A stretch of 64,000 nucleotides of DNA from Pegoplata infirma (Eukaryota; Arthropoda; Insecta; Diptera; Anthomyiidae), in assembly GCA_963921195.1 (NCBI GenBank), contig OY992538.1, positions 54,674,852-54,738,851 on the forward strand, written 5' to 3'. The position numbers and the translations under genes were made by a program. The notes below the pieces were generated by a model that had not been told where the DNA came from, ran no database searches, and was given only the letters and a program-made list of their open reading frames with translations. Each line of letters begins with the position of its first letter. Position 1 is the first letter of the stretch. This document shows positions 9,947 to 19,989 of this stretch, one piece after another.

Positions 9947-11718
9947 ACAAGTAGAAAAGTTAAATTCGACTTGGGCGAATCTATGAATACCCTCCACAAT
10001 GCCCTTTTTAAGTGATAGCAAATTTTCTAACGTGAAAAAAATAACATTTTTGGTAAAAAATATTTTATTTTGTGTAAAAAAACTTTTTTTAGTAATTTTT
10101 GAAAAAAAAAAAAAAAAATTTACTATTTTTTTTTTTTGAGTGTAAAATTTTGTTTGGTGTATTTTTTTTTTTTTGTTTTAGCGTAAAAATATTTTTGAGT
10201 AACAAAAATACCTTGTAAAATATTTTTGTGACTTACTAATGTTTTTTAAACATGTTTAGCGGGTTTTCAACACGTGAATTTAAGGTGAAACTAATCTGAA
10301 ATTCACGGCTTTGCTAATAACTTTTGAACGACTGGACCGATGTGGCTAAAATTTAAAACGAACTTCAGCACCCCCAGAATTGTCGTTCGAAAGTTACCGT
10401 GTGTTTTAACTCGTAAATTCCAGAAAAACCTTTGCCGAAATTCACTCATTTGCTTATAACTTTTGAACCACTGCACAGTGGCCGAAATGGCCAATCTAGC
10501 GGCGCTTAATTCGGAAATGTAAAATAATAAAGACTAATGCTTATTTGCGATTATAAAATTTAAAAATAATTAATTTTTAAACAATATTTATTTATTTTTA
10601 TGTATTTTGGGAAATTTATGTGAATATTGGGAGTGTGGTTTGTATGAGGCCTAGAAATTAAAATGGTCCGATTCCATTAAAATTTAGAGCGATTGTTTAT
10701 GAATATAAAAAACATTTATTGGTTGAATTTCAAGAGGATATCTTGAATACTATTGTTAGGGGTATTTAAGTAAAACTTGAAGGGGACATTTACATGGGGG
10801 CTATGGGTTAACATGTATTGATTTTGTCAAAATTTAATAGGTTTTGTTCTTGCGATAAAAGAAACTTAAATTTCAAATTTCAGCCAAATCGATTAAAAAT
10901 TGTGGTCTGTATCGCGTTTATATTGTTTATTTGGACAGCAGATGGACCCTAAAAAACCGAACAACTTGCGCGAACTAGCACGCCATACTGAAACGTCACA
11001 GCAAAAATAACCCAAAATAATAAACAAAACAGGAATTCGACCGAATACGATCGAATTTCAAAAGTTGCAGTCCATGAAACTATAGTTAATATCACAAATG
11101 TAAGCTCCTATAATGAACTAATAATAAACTAGATACACACAGGCCACAAACATTTATTTTTTAGTTAAAACATACCTTTTACTTTCAATTAAAACTTTTT
11201 GGCTCAAAATGTGTAAACAATTGACTTAAAAGTATCAAGAAAAACTCACTGAGTAATTAGGCCCCAAATTCCTTTAATACACTTGCTGCAGAAAATGTAT
11301 ATTTGATAGCTTAAAGCTGTGCGAATATTAAGAGAAAAACAAAAGTGAAAACGTTAATTTTCTCTGTAAAGTATAGGTAATCGATACAGTGCAAAACATT
11401 TATCAGTTTTAATTTTTTAATTTTGACTAAAACGCCGCTAGATCAGTGATTTCGGCCACAGTGCACTGGACCAATTTCGCTGGATTGCAATACTAACCTG
11501 ACCAGGTAAATGCCCAATATATATGGCAAACTTCAGAAGTTGGCGTGTTTTCAACAGACAGACGGACAGACGGACGGACGGACATCGCTAGATCGTCTTA
11601 AAATCGATCAAGGATCATGAATGTATATACTTTATGGGGTCCTAGACCAATATTTCGAGGTGTTACAAACGGAATGACAAACTTATATATACCCTCTATC
11701 ACTAGAGTGGAGGGTATA
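9947..11718 (-). mobile_element. Mini-me-like element (variant A), split by a Transib-like insertion
   Basis: Reads AACAAGTAGAAAAGTTAAAT at its 3' end (left) to GATAGAGGGTATA-type sequence at its 5' end (right, about 11690-11718). A short GACA/GGAC run lies at about 11558-11582. At 10473/11464 it is interrupted by the 990-bp Transib-like element. Removing that element and one CACTG restores the phrase found intact at about 22480-22500 (TTTTGAACCACTGGACCGAT). Confidence 0.8.
10474..11463. mobile_element. Transib-like non-autonomous transposon, 990 bp, complete
   Basis: Ends are CACAGTGGCCGAAAT on the left and, read inward, CACTGTGGCCGAAAT on the right. The inverted repeat continues to about 38 bp (ATCTAGCGGCG shared). 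Flanking CACTG occurs at 10469-10473 and 11464-11468, and the unoccupied mini-me has one CACTG, so the target duplication is 5 bp. The Transib superfamily is known for 5-bp duplications and termini resembling the RSS heptamer CACAGTG. No RSS-like nonamer and no RAG1-like coding sequence are visible, so this copy is non-autonomous. Part of the interior (10560-10900) resembles 12540-12830. Confidence 0.7.
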
Positions 11719-12333
11719 AAAATAAAATAATGACCAATTGAGCTGAATGAACGAAAAGACATGAAAGAGCGGAAATGATCGAACTAGATAAACCGCTCAG
11801 TAAAGTGAATAGTTTAATTGAACTAGTTCGTTTGTGAACGACACAGATCTACCTGGCGTCATTTTTGTCTTTTTAAGAAGTTTTTCCTATGAAAACAAGA
11901 TTTTTATTGCACACATTTTATTTTTAGTGCATATATTTAGTGCATATTTTGAACTTTTTAGCGCATATTTTGGATTTTTAGTGCATGAAAATTTTGTAAA
12001 AACCTAAAATGTTTATTAAAACTCGCCACGGGTTAGAATAATCGGATTTGGATCAAATTAATTTTAAATGAATGTTTGTCTCAAGCTCTATGGAAGGGTC
12101 TGGAAAAAGAAATTTCTAAAAGTTTTTGTGTCCCGGTCATAGAAAATTTAAAATATTTCGGAACTAAGAACATTTTTTTAATTTTTTTTCCTAATGATTT
12201 TTTTTACTTCCAAACGCAAAAAATTAAAAAAAAAGTTTCTGTCTGAGACATTAAAAAAATTTTTAGAAAAATTTTTAAATTTTTTTTTTTAAACATTTTC
12301 AACGTACTTCTTTACTCAAAAAGGCAAAGAAAA
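11719..12333. other. Mixed A/T-rich repeats, no gene
   Basis: About 11735-11860 has GAACGAAAAG, GATCGAACTAG and GTTCGTTTGTGAACGAC and looks like an element with internal inverted words. About 12020-12330 resembles family P units (CTCGCCACGGGTTAGAATAA, TGTCTCAAGCTCTATGGAAG). Neither has clear ends. Confidence 0.35.
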
Positions 12334-13056
12334 AACAAGTAAGAACATTAAAGCCGGTCAAGATCGACCATACAATACACTACACCATTGTTTTTCGAAA
12401 ATTAAATCCCAAGTCTAAACACGGACCGATTGGATCTATCTTTCTTTAGATCTTGAATTAGTGTAGAAATCAAACACAAACCAAATTTGAGCGAAATTGA
12501 CGAAATGGAACTGAGTCCAAAAATGATCCAATTATAATTTTATTTAATAATGGTACTATAGTACACGTTTAACACCTACAAACAAAATTTCAATAATGTA
12601 ATTAGTTTTTTCATGAATTTTGAGAAATTTTTGTGAATATCGGGAGAGGGGTTTTTGTGGGTGCTACAAGTGCAACTGATCCGATTTCTTTAAGATTTAG
12701 AATGATGATTTGTTAATACAAAATACGCTTACCTGCAACATTTCGAAAAGATACCTACTATAATACGGTTAATAGAGTCTGTTAAGCCAAATCTACAGGG
12801 TCAGTTTGTATGGGGGCTGGGAATATATATTTAATTTTAGCCAATTATGTTAATAATTTCATCCTGTATCGTGATAACAACGTTTACATGCGCATACAGA
12901 TTCTGAGTGGACCGGTCTGCTTGAAGGTTGGTGTAGGACAAATATTTCTTGTAGTTACAAATATCAGCAGGGAATTAGAAATTTTTTATATATGCTAGTG
13001 TAGGGGAGCTGATTTCGGACTAACCTACACCCTATTTCCTGCAGGGTATATTCAAA
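12334..13056 (-). mobile_element. Mini-me-related dipteran repeat with CCGGTCAAGATCGACC end
   Basis: Begins AACAAGTAAGAACATTAAAG and continues with GGTCAAGATCGACCATACAA and CACTACACCATT. It ends near CTACACCCTATTTCCTGCAG at about 13030-13050. The terminal words are a variant of the mini-me 3' end, but there is no GTCY microsatellite. The interior (GAATATCGGGAGAGG, CAACTGATCCGATTTC, GTATGGGGGCT) matches the interior of the Transib-like element. I recall repeats of this kind as common in flies; the exact family is not named here. Confidence 0.5.
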
Positions 13057-13090
13057 ACTAATAAAAACTATGTTTAACAAGACAAAAATG

Positions 13091-13200
13091 TATACACCCT
13101 CTTAGTGATAGTGGGTAGTATATAAGTTCCAGTGTCCGTCCATCTGTCTGTTGAAAACACAATAACTTTGAAAGTCGGCTGAAGCTTAGGGTATCATAAA
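13091..13200 (+). mobile_element. Mini-me-like fragment
   Basis: TATACACCCTCTTAGTGATAG, then directly GTCCGTCCATCTGTCTGTTG and AAAACACAATAACTTTGAAA. The part between the hairpin and the microsatellite is shortened, and the 3' half is missing. Confidence 0.5.
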
Positions 13201-13915
13201 AATCTCTATTGTCGCCAATTATAATTTTCCAACATATTTTGTTTGTTCTTGTTATTGCTGATTTGTTTTGTTACACTTATTTACAGTTAACTAAAAGATA
13301 TTATTGAAACTAATACATTTACAATAGTTTTAGCCAATATTATTGTTGCTACCGCGGCTGCTGTTGTGGCAAATAAAAGTTTTGTTTTTATACTTTTCAG
13401 TATAAGTTGGCATTAACTTTAGTAAGTAGTTTAACATTCAATGAAAATGATATTTTATATCACCAAAAAAGTAGTCTGTTGCCAGTAAAGTAAATGGAAA
13501 AACAAAACAAACCAACCAACAGCCAGCCATCCAATATGCAGCACGTTCTACGTTAGTACGTTATTTAATAACTTCTTAACGCCTTAAAAAAAAAAAGATT
13601 TTCGCAATAACTATATGGTATTGTCAGTATATTTTAGGAGACATAAATATAATCTTTAAGTAAACATAATGTAGAAGAAAAAAAGCATATACAGGAAACA
13701 GAGTTGTAGGTGGATTTATGTGTGTAGGTTTTGGAGTGAAAGTGAAAGATTGTTAATTTTACATTGTTTATTAAAATGTACACTAGCAGCTGTTAGAAAA
13801 AAGCCAACAATTTCTTAACTTAGTAAGCTTAAAGTTTTTCTATATTAATCTCTTTTTATTTTTTTTAATATGATATACTACTTCTTGAAATATTAAAGTT
13901 TTAATACTTCTTGTC
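13201..13915. other. Unique-looking A/T-rich sequence
   Basis: No element is recognised. A GTTATTGCT patch and a GCGGCTGCTGTTG patch lie at 13250 and 13352, and CAACCAACAGCCAGCC lies near 13515. No open frame longer than about 50 codons and no gene signal. Confidence 0.3.
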
Positions 13916-14295
13916 ATCGAAATTTTCATTTTTGGCGCCCAGAGTGGGGCTACCAACATTATATGCCCTCAATTTTTTACACTATTTTAAAACAACTTAT
14001 CTTTGAAATTAATATTCATTTAAAAAAAAAAAGTAAAGAATATAATAAGAACGATTTGGCCATTAAAAAAGACTCATTTTGTCTAATTGGCTCCCAAGAA
14101 GAGGCTACCAAAATTTATAGAATTTCAATTCCGTAAATTCGATACATTATGTATTCTGAAAACTACTTTGTAACTAATTTAAGTTTTAAAATAACTATCT
14201 TTTATTTTTTTTTAAAGTATAGAAAAGAAAAAAATTAACATCAATTAATAACAAAAGGATAACATCTTTTTGGCTCCCAACATGGGGCTTCCGAC
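13916..14295 (+). repeat. Three retroelement primer-binding-site-like motifs in a row
   Basis: TTGGCGCCCAGAGTGGGGC (about 13934), TTGGCTCCCAAGAAGAGGC (about 14089) and TTGGCTCCCAACATGGGGC (about 14269) lie 155-180 bp apart, each preceded by a T-rich CATTTT-like word. The consensus approaches the tRNA-Lys complement TGGCGCCCAACGTGGGGC, used as primer-binding site by many LTR retroelements. No gag, pol or clear LTR edges are seen here. Confidence 0.45.
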
Positions 14296-15490
14296 TTTAA
14301 TAGAAGTTAGATGAGGTTGGATAGTCGTCCGCCATTTGGCGAATTCATTAGGAAGCCATAAGGCCCATTGTGTTTCAATTCACTACTCCTCCTCTGATAA
14401 AAAGTTCTACTTCTTAAGCAATTCCATGTTCGAGTTTTATAACCAAATCGGGCTCAAAAAATTCGTAATTTTTTCAAACTTTGACCGCTGGTTGCCGACT
14501 AAAGATGTCTTTGCAAAATTTGTTCATACATTTTTCCACAATCAGCTATTCCGTTACCATTATGAAAATTCGAAAGTTTATATTTGATGGGACGCCCAAT
14601 TATACAGGAGTACTGACAACTAACAATAGGCTAGCCGTCCATCTGCCAAAAGTAAGAAGACGTTTTGTCCTCTTAGGATTTGGTAGTGGCGCCAGGGTTC
14701 GCGATATCCTTTATTTTATTCCCAATTTCGTTCACTAATTCCACTATACGAACCCAGATATCAGGTTCCACCTGTTTCCCCACCGACTCAGAACCATTTC
14801 TCGTTCATTCTTTAGCCAAGTTGTTTCACACTAAGTCCAGGGACAAAGCTTAGCTTAACTGTCTGAGTTTTCCCACCAGTCTTCCCTAGTTGGTATTTAA
14901 ACTCCAAAGGTTCTGTCAAAGTTCGTATGTGTTGAGATAAGGTATTTTTGCGAATCCAGTTCCGTCCCGCACACAGTACTTAATAAGGTTGGGTGTCCTC
15001 AAGAACAATGTAATTGGCTGGCTGCTGATGCTTTACGTCAGCACACATGAGGTCCGTTGTGAAGAGCGTTGCTTAATTATTTGCAAGTCTCTTAACCTGA
15101 AATCCGATTTTTCTGCTGTGCTCTTGACGTAGATATCCACGCGCTGAATGTTTAGTATCACTTCCAGGCCGGCCAGGGGTGCCGATCTAATATTAGGAGT
15201 AAAACCCACACAAGCCAGTCGTTGTACCTTCTGTAGGTTGCAGAGATATGACTTCTATCCACAGCTCTTCACCACAAAGGGCACTATAGTTAAGTATTGG
15301 TCTAGTTATCGCACCTTACATCCAGTGGATAATATGGGGTTTTAGACCCAACCTTCTTCCGAAAGTTCTCCTGCAGGTGTAAAACTCACATAACGACTTT
15401 TTCATCCTTTCCTCTGTATTCCTTTTCCAAGAAAGCTTTGAGTCAAGGATCATACTCAGGTGTTTCATCTCATTAGATAGCTCGAGGGAG
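14296..15490 (-). pseudogene. Decayed non-LTR retrotransposon, reverse transcriptase C-terminal and RNase H-side piece
   Basis: Read on the minus strand through frame changes, about 15480-15250 gives a block resembling LGMILDSKLSWK, EERMKKSLCEFYTCRR and GRRLGLKPHIIHWMY. That is the thumb-side region following the palm of R1/Jockey/I-type reverse transcriptases. Further on (about 15250-14700) only scattered matches remain. Base composition is clearly richer in G+C than the surroundings. Frameshifts and stops throughout make it non-functional. It abuts the next piece at about 15491, apparently a separate copy. Clade assignment is tentative. Confidence 0.55.
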
Positions 15491-17304
15491 ATTTTATATA
15501 ATTTGGTAAGGTTAGGTTAAGAGGTTGACGTTATATCCACGAGACCAGATCCTGATACTAAGTGATACATCGACGAAATGGTGGTCAGGGGGGTGGTGAG
15601 TTAAACTTATTTTTACATTAATCCGAGTTCTTCTGTCTTCCTGCATGACGATTTAAGTCCATCAAATTTACTCCGCCAAATATATTTTAACATCTTCAAC
15701 GGATTGATCCCTCTAAGTTCCTCCATAGTCTGAAAGAATATAAGCCACAACAACTAAATCGAGTGCGGGATAGTGCAGGGCCCTGACAAAGATAATGGAA
15801 TGTCTCTTCGTCCCCACACAAATCATCTCTAATTGATTTAATCATTTTCAAATAAACTTTTAAGCCAGTATGGTAAATAAACCAACATACTTCCTTGGAT
15901 CCTTCTTTTTTCATATATAGAAACGTCTTTTGAACATTTTTTCCACCGAGAGTCCACAGAGCCTTCGTCGTGTCTGCTTTCCCATTTTGAATCTTTTTGG
16001 CGTTGAAAATTTTTCTTGATTTCCATATAAATTGCATTTGGGAAGGACAAACCTGTATGTCTGAGCCCTTTTTATAAACAAGACGAATTCGGTTTTGGCG
16101 GGATTAACTGCGCCAGACCGTTTGCCTTTGCTCACGTCGAGAGTGTCTTAAGCGCTGATTCCATGAGTTCGCTAATCGTTAAAAACAATTACACTCAAAA
16201 AAAAAAAACTGTAATGTTAGCAAAAAAAGCATGTAAACCTACAAGAAAATTTGCTGATTTTGAACCCACAATTTTTTTGCTAAAGTTAGTAAAAATGTTT
16301 TGCCAAAAATTAGTTAACTGAATTTTTTTTTATTTCGATTTAGTTCATACACATTTGAGGACCCCATTGGGTTCGGTCCCGATAGGTCCAGACCCCGATG
16401 GGCCTAGACCTAGTTGGGTTCCTTAAAAATCGTTATAGTTTTTGATCCAAAATTTTTGTCCGTTTCGCTCTACCTTGCTTAGTTTATGAGATACGTGATT
16501 TTAGGGGACCACTGGGGCTTTGAGAATTAAAAAACTCGATAACTTTAAAAATATTATTCGGAGAGCTTTTACTTATTTTGCGGTCTTGTTCTACGTGTTG
16601 AGAGCTACAAAAATGCTTTTGGACTTTTTGTCGTGTCGCCAATATTTACCGAGATATGAGCATTTTAAAATTTTCGGGAATGCTAACTTTTTTGGATTCA
16701 AAGTTAGGACCCAATAGGGTCCACACATGTGAAGTGGGCCGGCGATACTATGGAGAGCCCGAGAACCAAAAATGGACTCCATTTTGCTCTATCTGGCTTA
16801 GTTTCCGAGATAGAGCCATTTTAAGTTTTCTGAAAATAAAAAAAAAATTACCATTTATTTTTGCTAATATTAGCAAAAAAGCTTGTAAAAATTTGGTCAA
16901 CCCAATTTTAAATTTAGCAAAAAAAATTAGTTCAAATTTTGTTTAAAATTGCTAATGCGCTAAATGTAGTTTACAAGATATTTTTGCTAACATGCTAATC
17001 TCAACTAAAAATTTGCTAAAAGTTAGCTAACCAGCATTAACAAAAAAAATGAGTAAATCTACTAATGTATTATTTTAAGTGTACCTTTGATAAGGATTAC
17101 AACATCAACAGCGTAGGCAACCATATTGATGCCCAGTCCATTGAGGGACTCGAGGATGTTATTTATTACAAGATTCCTCAGAAGAGGAGAGATCACTCTT
17201 CCTTGTAAAGTGCCATAGAGTAATCTGTGTGTCCGTGCCTGTATTTTGTGGGGCATTGAGGATTGATGATATTTTGACATTGTTAAATGCACCTTCAACG
17301 TCTA
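15491..17304 (-). pseudogene. Decayed non-LTR retrotransposon with reverse transcriptase motifs, split by a family D element
   Basis: On the minus strand, from about 17300: DVEGAFNNV (motif A), then after a frameshift GTLQGRVISPLL (motif B), then MVAYAVDVV. There the catalytic YADD-type motif has lost one Asp (D to V). After the family D element (16192-17081) is removed, it continues with NPAKTEFVLF, followed by a Cys/His-rich block around DLCGDEETFHYLCQGPALSR. That block is typical of the C-terminal end of R1/Jockey/I-type elements. The RNase H region between appears deleted. It is plainly dead. Its 5' side stops at the family D2 element. Confidence 0.7.
16192..17081. mobile_element. Family D TIR element (D1), 890 bp
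   Basis: Opens CACTCAAAAAAAAAAAACTG and closes with TATTATTTTAAGTG. TA precedes (16190-16191) and follows (17082-17083), and the retrotransposon reading is restored if it is removed with one TA. The interior has repeated GTTAGCAAAAA and TTAGCTAA words, a GATAGGTCCAGACCCCGATG patch and a segment GGCGATACTATGGAGAGCC. No transposase. A TA duplication suggests the Tc1/mariner group, which is inference. Confidence 0.7.
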
Positions 17305-18885
17305 CAATAAAAAAAAAAAAACTGTAATGTTAGCAAAAAAAGCTTGTAAACCTACAAGAAAATTTGCTGATTTTGACCCACAATTTTTTTGGTAAAGTTA
17401 GCAAAAATGTTTTGCCAAAAATTAGTTAACAGAAATTTTTTTTATTTCAAATTTTAGTTCATACACATTTGAGGACCCCATTGGGTTCGGACGCGATAGG
17501 TCCAGACCCCGATGGGCCTAGGCCTAGTTGGGTTCCCTGAAAATCGTCATAATTTTTGATCCAAAATTTGTGTCCGTTTCGCTCTACCTTGCTTAGTTTT
17601 TGAGATACGTGATTTTAGGGGACCACCGGGGTTTTGAGAATTACAAAACTCGGAGAGCTTTTCATTATGCGGTCTTGTTCTACGTGTTGAGAGCTACAAA
17701 AATGCTTTTGGACTTTTTGTTGTGTCGGAAATATTTACTGGAATATGAGCATTTTAAAATTTTCGGGAATGCTAACTTTTTTGGATCCAAAGTTAGGACC
17801 TATTAGGTTCCACCATGTGAAGAGGACCAGCGATACTAGGCGAGAGCCCGAGAGAGCCCGACAACCAAAAATGGCCTCCATTTTGCTCTATCTGGCTTAG
17901 TTTCCGAGATAGCGCCATTTTAACTTTTCTGAAAATAAAAAAAAAATTACCATTTATTATACCCTCCAACTACAGTATGGGGGTATACTCACTTTGTCAT
18001 TCCGTGTGTAACGCATCGAAATATCGGTCGGGGACCCCATAAAGTATATATATTATTGATCAGTGATCGATTTTAAGACATTCTAGCGATGTCCGTCCGT
18101 CCGTCCGTCTGTCTGTCCGTCCGTCCGTCTGTAGTTAACACGATGCAGTCCAAAATAAAAGAGCTAGACCCCTCAAGTTTGGCATAAATATGTCTTATGG
18201 TCCTAGGCAGGTTAAGTTCGGAAATGGGCCAAATCGGATCAGGGGGAAAAAAGTTCCCCCTTGAAGAACTAAACCAACCTCTTAAAAATGCTAATTTTTT
18301 GACGTTTTTTTGTATTTTTGTGAACCAAATGAGACATTTCTATGTTCGTAGAAGTTTATAGTCCTGAGCTTGGACCCAGGGGATTAAAAAATGTATCTTT
18401 TTTTGCCCCGCCCCTCTTTTAAGGGCGTGGATAAAAAAATAACTTAAATAATTATAAAACTATAATACTTAAGTGCACAAAGCAGACAAAAATGAACTTG
18501 TAAACATATACCGTGAGGGCCAAGGAGTCACCCCAGCTCACCGACCCCTCCCCCTACCTTGCCCCCCTTAAAATAACGCCCCTGTCAAATTTTTTTTTTT
18601 TATTTTTTACATGTTGGAGGGTATAATAGATTCGGCACAGCCGAATTTAACACTCTCACTTGTTTTTGCTAATATTAGCAAAAAAGACTGTAAAAATTTG
18701 GTCAACTCAATTTTAAATCTAGCAAAAAAAATTAATTAAATTTTTTTTTAAATTGCTAATGCGCTAAATGAAATTTACAAGATAGTTTTGCTAACATGCT
18801 AATCTCAACTAAAAATTTGCTAAAGGTTAGCTTACTAGCATTAGCAAAAAAAATTAGTAAATCTACTAATGTATTATTTTGAGTG
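17305..18885. mobile_element. Family D TIR element (D2), carrying a mini-me
   Basis: A second copy of D1 sequence, from CAATAAAAAA (a decayed CACTCAAAA end, after TA) to TTTTGAGTG followed by TA at 18886-18887. It matches D1 closely throughout (AACTGTAATGTTAGC; GGACCCCATTGGGTTCGG; CGAGATAG). Between CCATTTATT and TTTTTGCTAATATTAGC it is interrupted by the mini-me at 17958-18664. D1 shows the uninterrupted sequence at 16851-16872. Confidence 0.7.
17958..18664 (+). mobile_element. Mini-me-like element (variant B)
   Basis: TATACCCTCCAACTACAG, ATGGGGGTATACTCACTTTG, the CGAAATATCGGTCGGGGACC core, and a GTCC/GTCT array at about 18090-18132. The variant B interior follows: CGATGCAGTCCAAAATAAAA, GAGCTAGACCCCTC, GGCATAAATATGTCTTATGG. 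It ends TGTTGGAGGGTATAATAGAT...CACTTG. Comparison with empty site D1 shows insertion inside a T run without target duplication, as expected of Helentron-type elements. Confidence 0.8.
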
Positions 18886-18898
18886 TAATATTTAATAA

Positions 18899-19480
18899 GG
18901 GTTCAAGTTGAAAAAATGCAGAAGAAAAATTGAATTTTTAAAAATTATAGACATTTCTGGTATTCCAATACCGGTATCAAACACTCCAGTTAGTGTTATC
19001 ATCAGTAGGATTTGAAATGTCGGTTTGTCTTGTTAATGGAAATTGTTTTATATATGTATATGTGAATATTTATAGTTTCTACAGAATAAAACGGTTTCAA
19101 CACTGCAATTCTATTTCTAGTAATCTCAACCTCACTCAATACATTCTTTCAACTTTTTTGTCTCTTACATTTTTTTGCAAGGGTTAGCAACATGATCTGG
19201 AATTTCAGACACAAATGAAGGAATTTGCTTTTTTTGTTTTGGAGACGTTGGTAATGGCGACATATTTTGTCAATAACTTTATTAGTGTTTTTTCTGTAAA
19301 TACAGATCGAGCTCGGGCTGAAATTATATTTGTTATACGGGTTCAAGTTGAAAAAATGCAGAAGAAAAATTGAATTTCTAAAAAATTATAGACATTTCTG
19401 GTATTCCATACCGGTTTTAAACACTCCGGTTAGTGTTATCATCAGTAGGATTTTAAATATCGGTTTTCCTTGTTAATGGA
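18899..19480. repeat. Direct duplication, 440-bp spacing
   Basis: 18899-19040 and 19339-19480 are near-identical (GGGTTCAAGTTGAAAAAATG, CAGAAGAAAAATTG, TTATAGACATTTCTGGTATT, TAGTGTTATCATCAGTAGGA). The segment between (19041-19338) belongs to the first unit only. A partial, inverted relative lies at about 35775-35880. Function unknown; possibly retroelement-derived, since a primer-binding-site-like motif follows at 19557. Confidence 0.6.
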
Positions 19481-19556
19481 GTTAAATTTTGTTTTAAATG
19501 ACAAGTGTGGAAAGTAAATAAGAATAATTTGCCAACTTAAATGATTCCCTTTCCTT

Positions 19557-19576
19557 TTGGCTCCCAACATGGGGCA
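19557..19576 (+). repeat. Solitary tRNA-Lys primer-binding-site-like motif
   Basis: TTTTGGCTCCCAACATGGGG in an otherwise A/T-rich context. Same motif class as at 13934 and, inverted, 29644-30745. Confidence 0.4.
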
Positions 19577-19989
19577 ACATTTATTTACAAAAGTTTGGTG
19601 GCAAAAGAATTAAAGGTCAAATTATATTAATACATATAATTAAGTTGGTTGTTTTAAATAGAAAATATAAAACGCAAAACCCTACAAAAAAGTTGCAAAT
19701 ACTAAATAAATTTTCTCCACCAACTATTTGGATTATTAATTAGCTACAAGTGTTTCATTGAACCCTCATCTGCTTCATGAAAAACATGTCTCATTAAGAT
19801 ATTAACCATCAAAAGTACTGAATATTTTTTTAATAATACTGCCCAGGAAAACTTTTTTGGAACAGATTCCTATTGTAATAAATTCTGGAATACTAACTAC
19901 GGTAATCGCAACAAAATTTTCAATATCAAATAAATTTTCAAAAAAAAACTACTCTAACAAACGATTGGTTTAGTGACAATTTCAAATAA

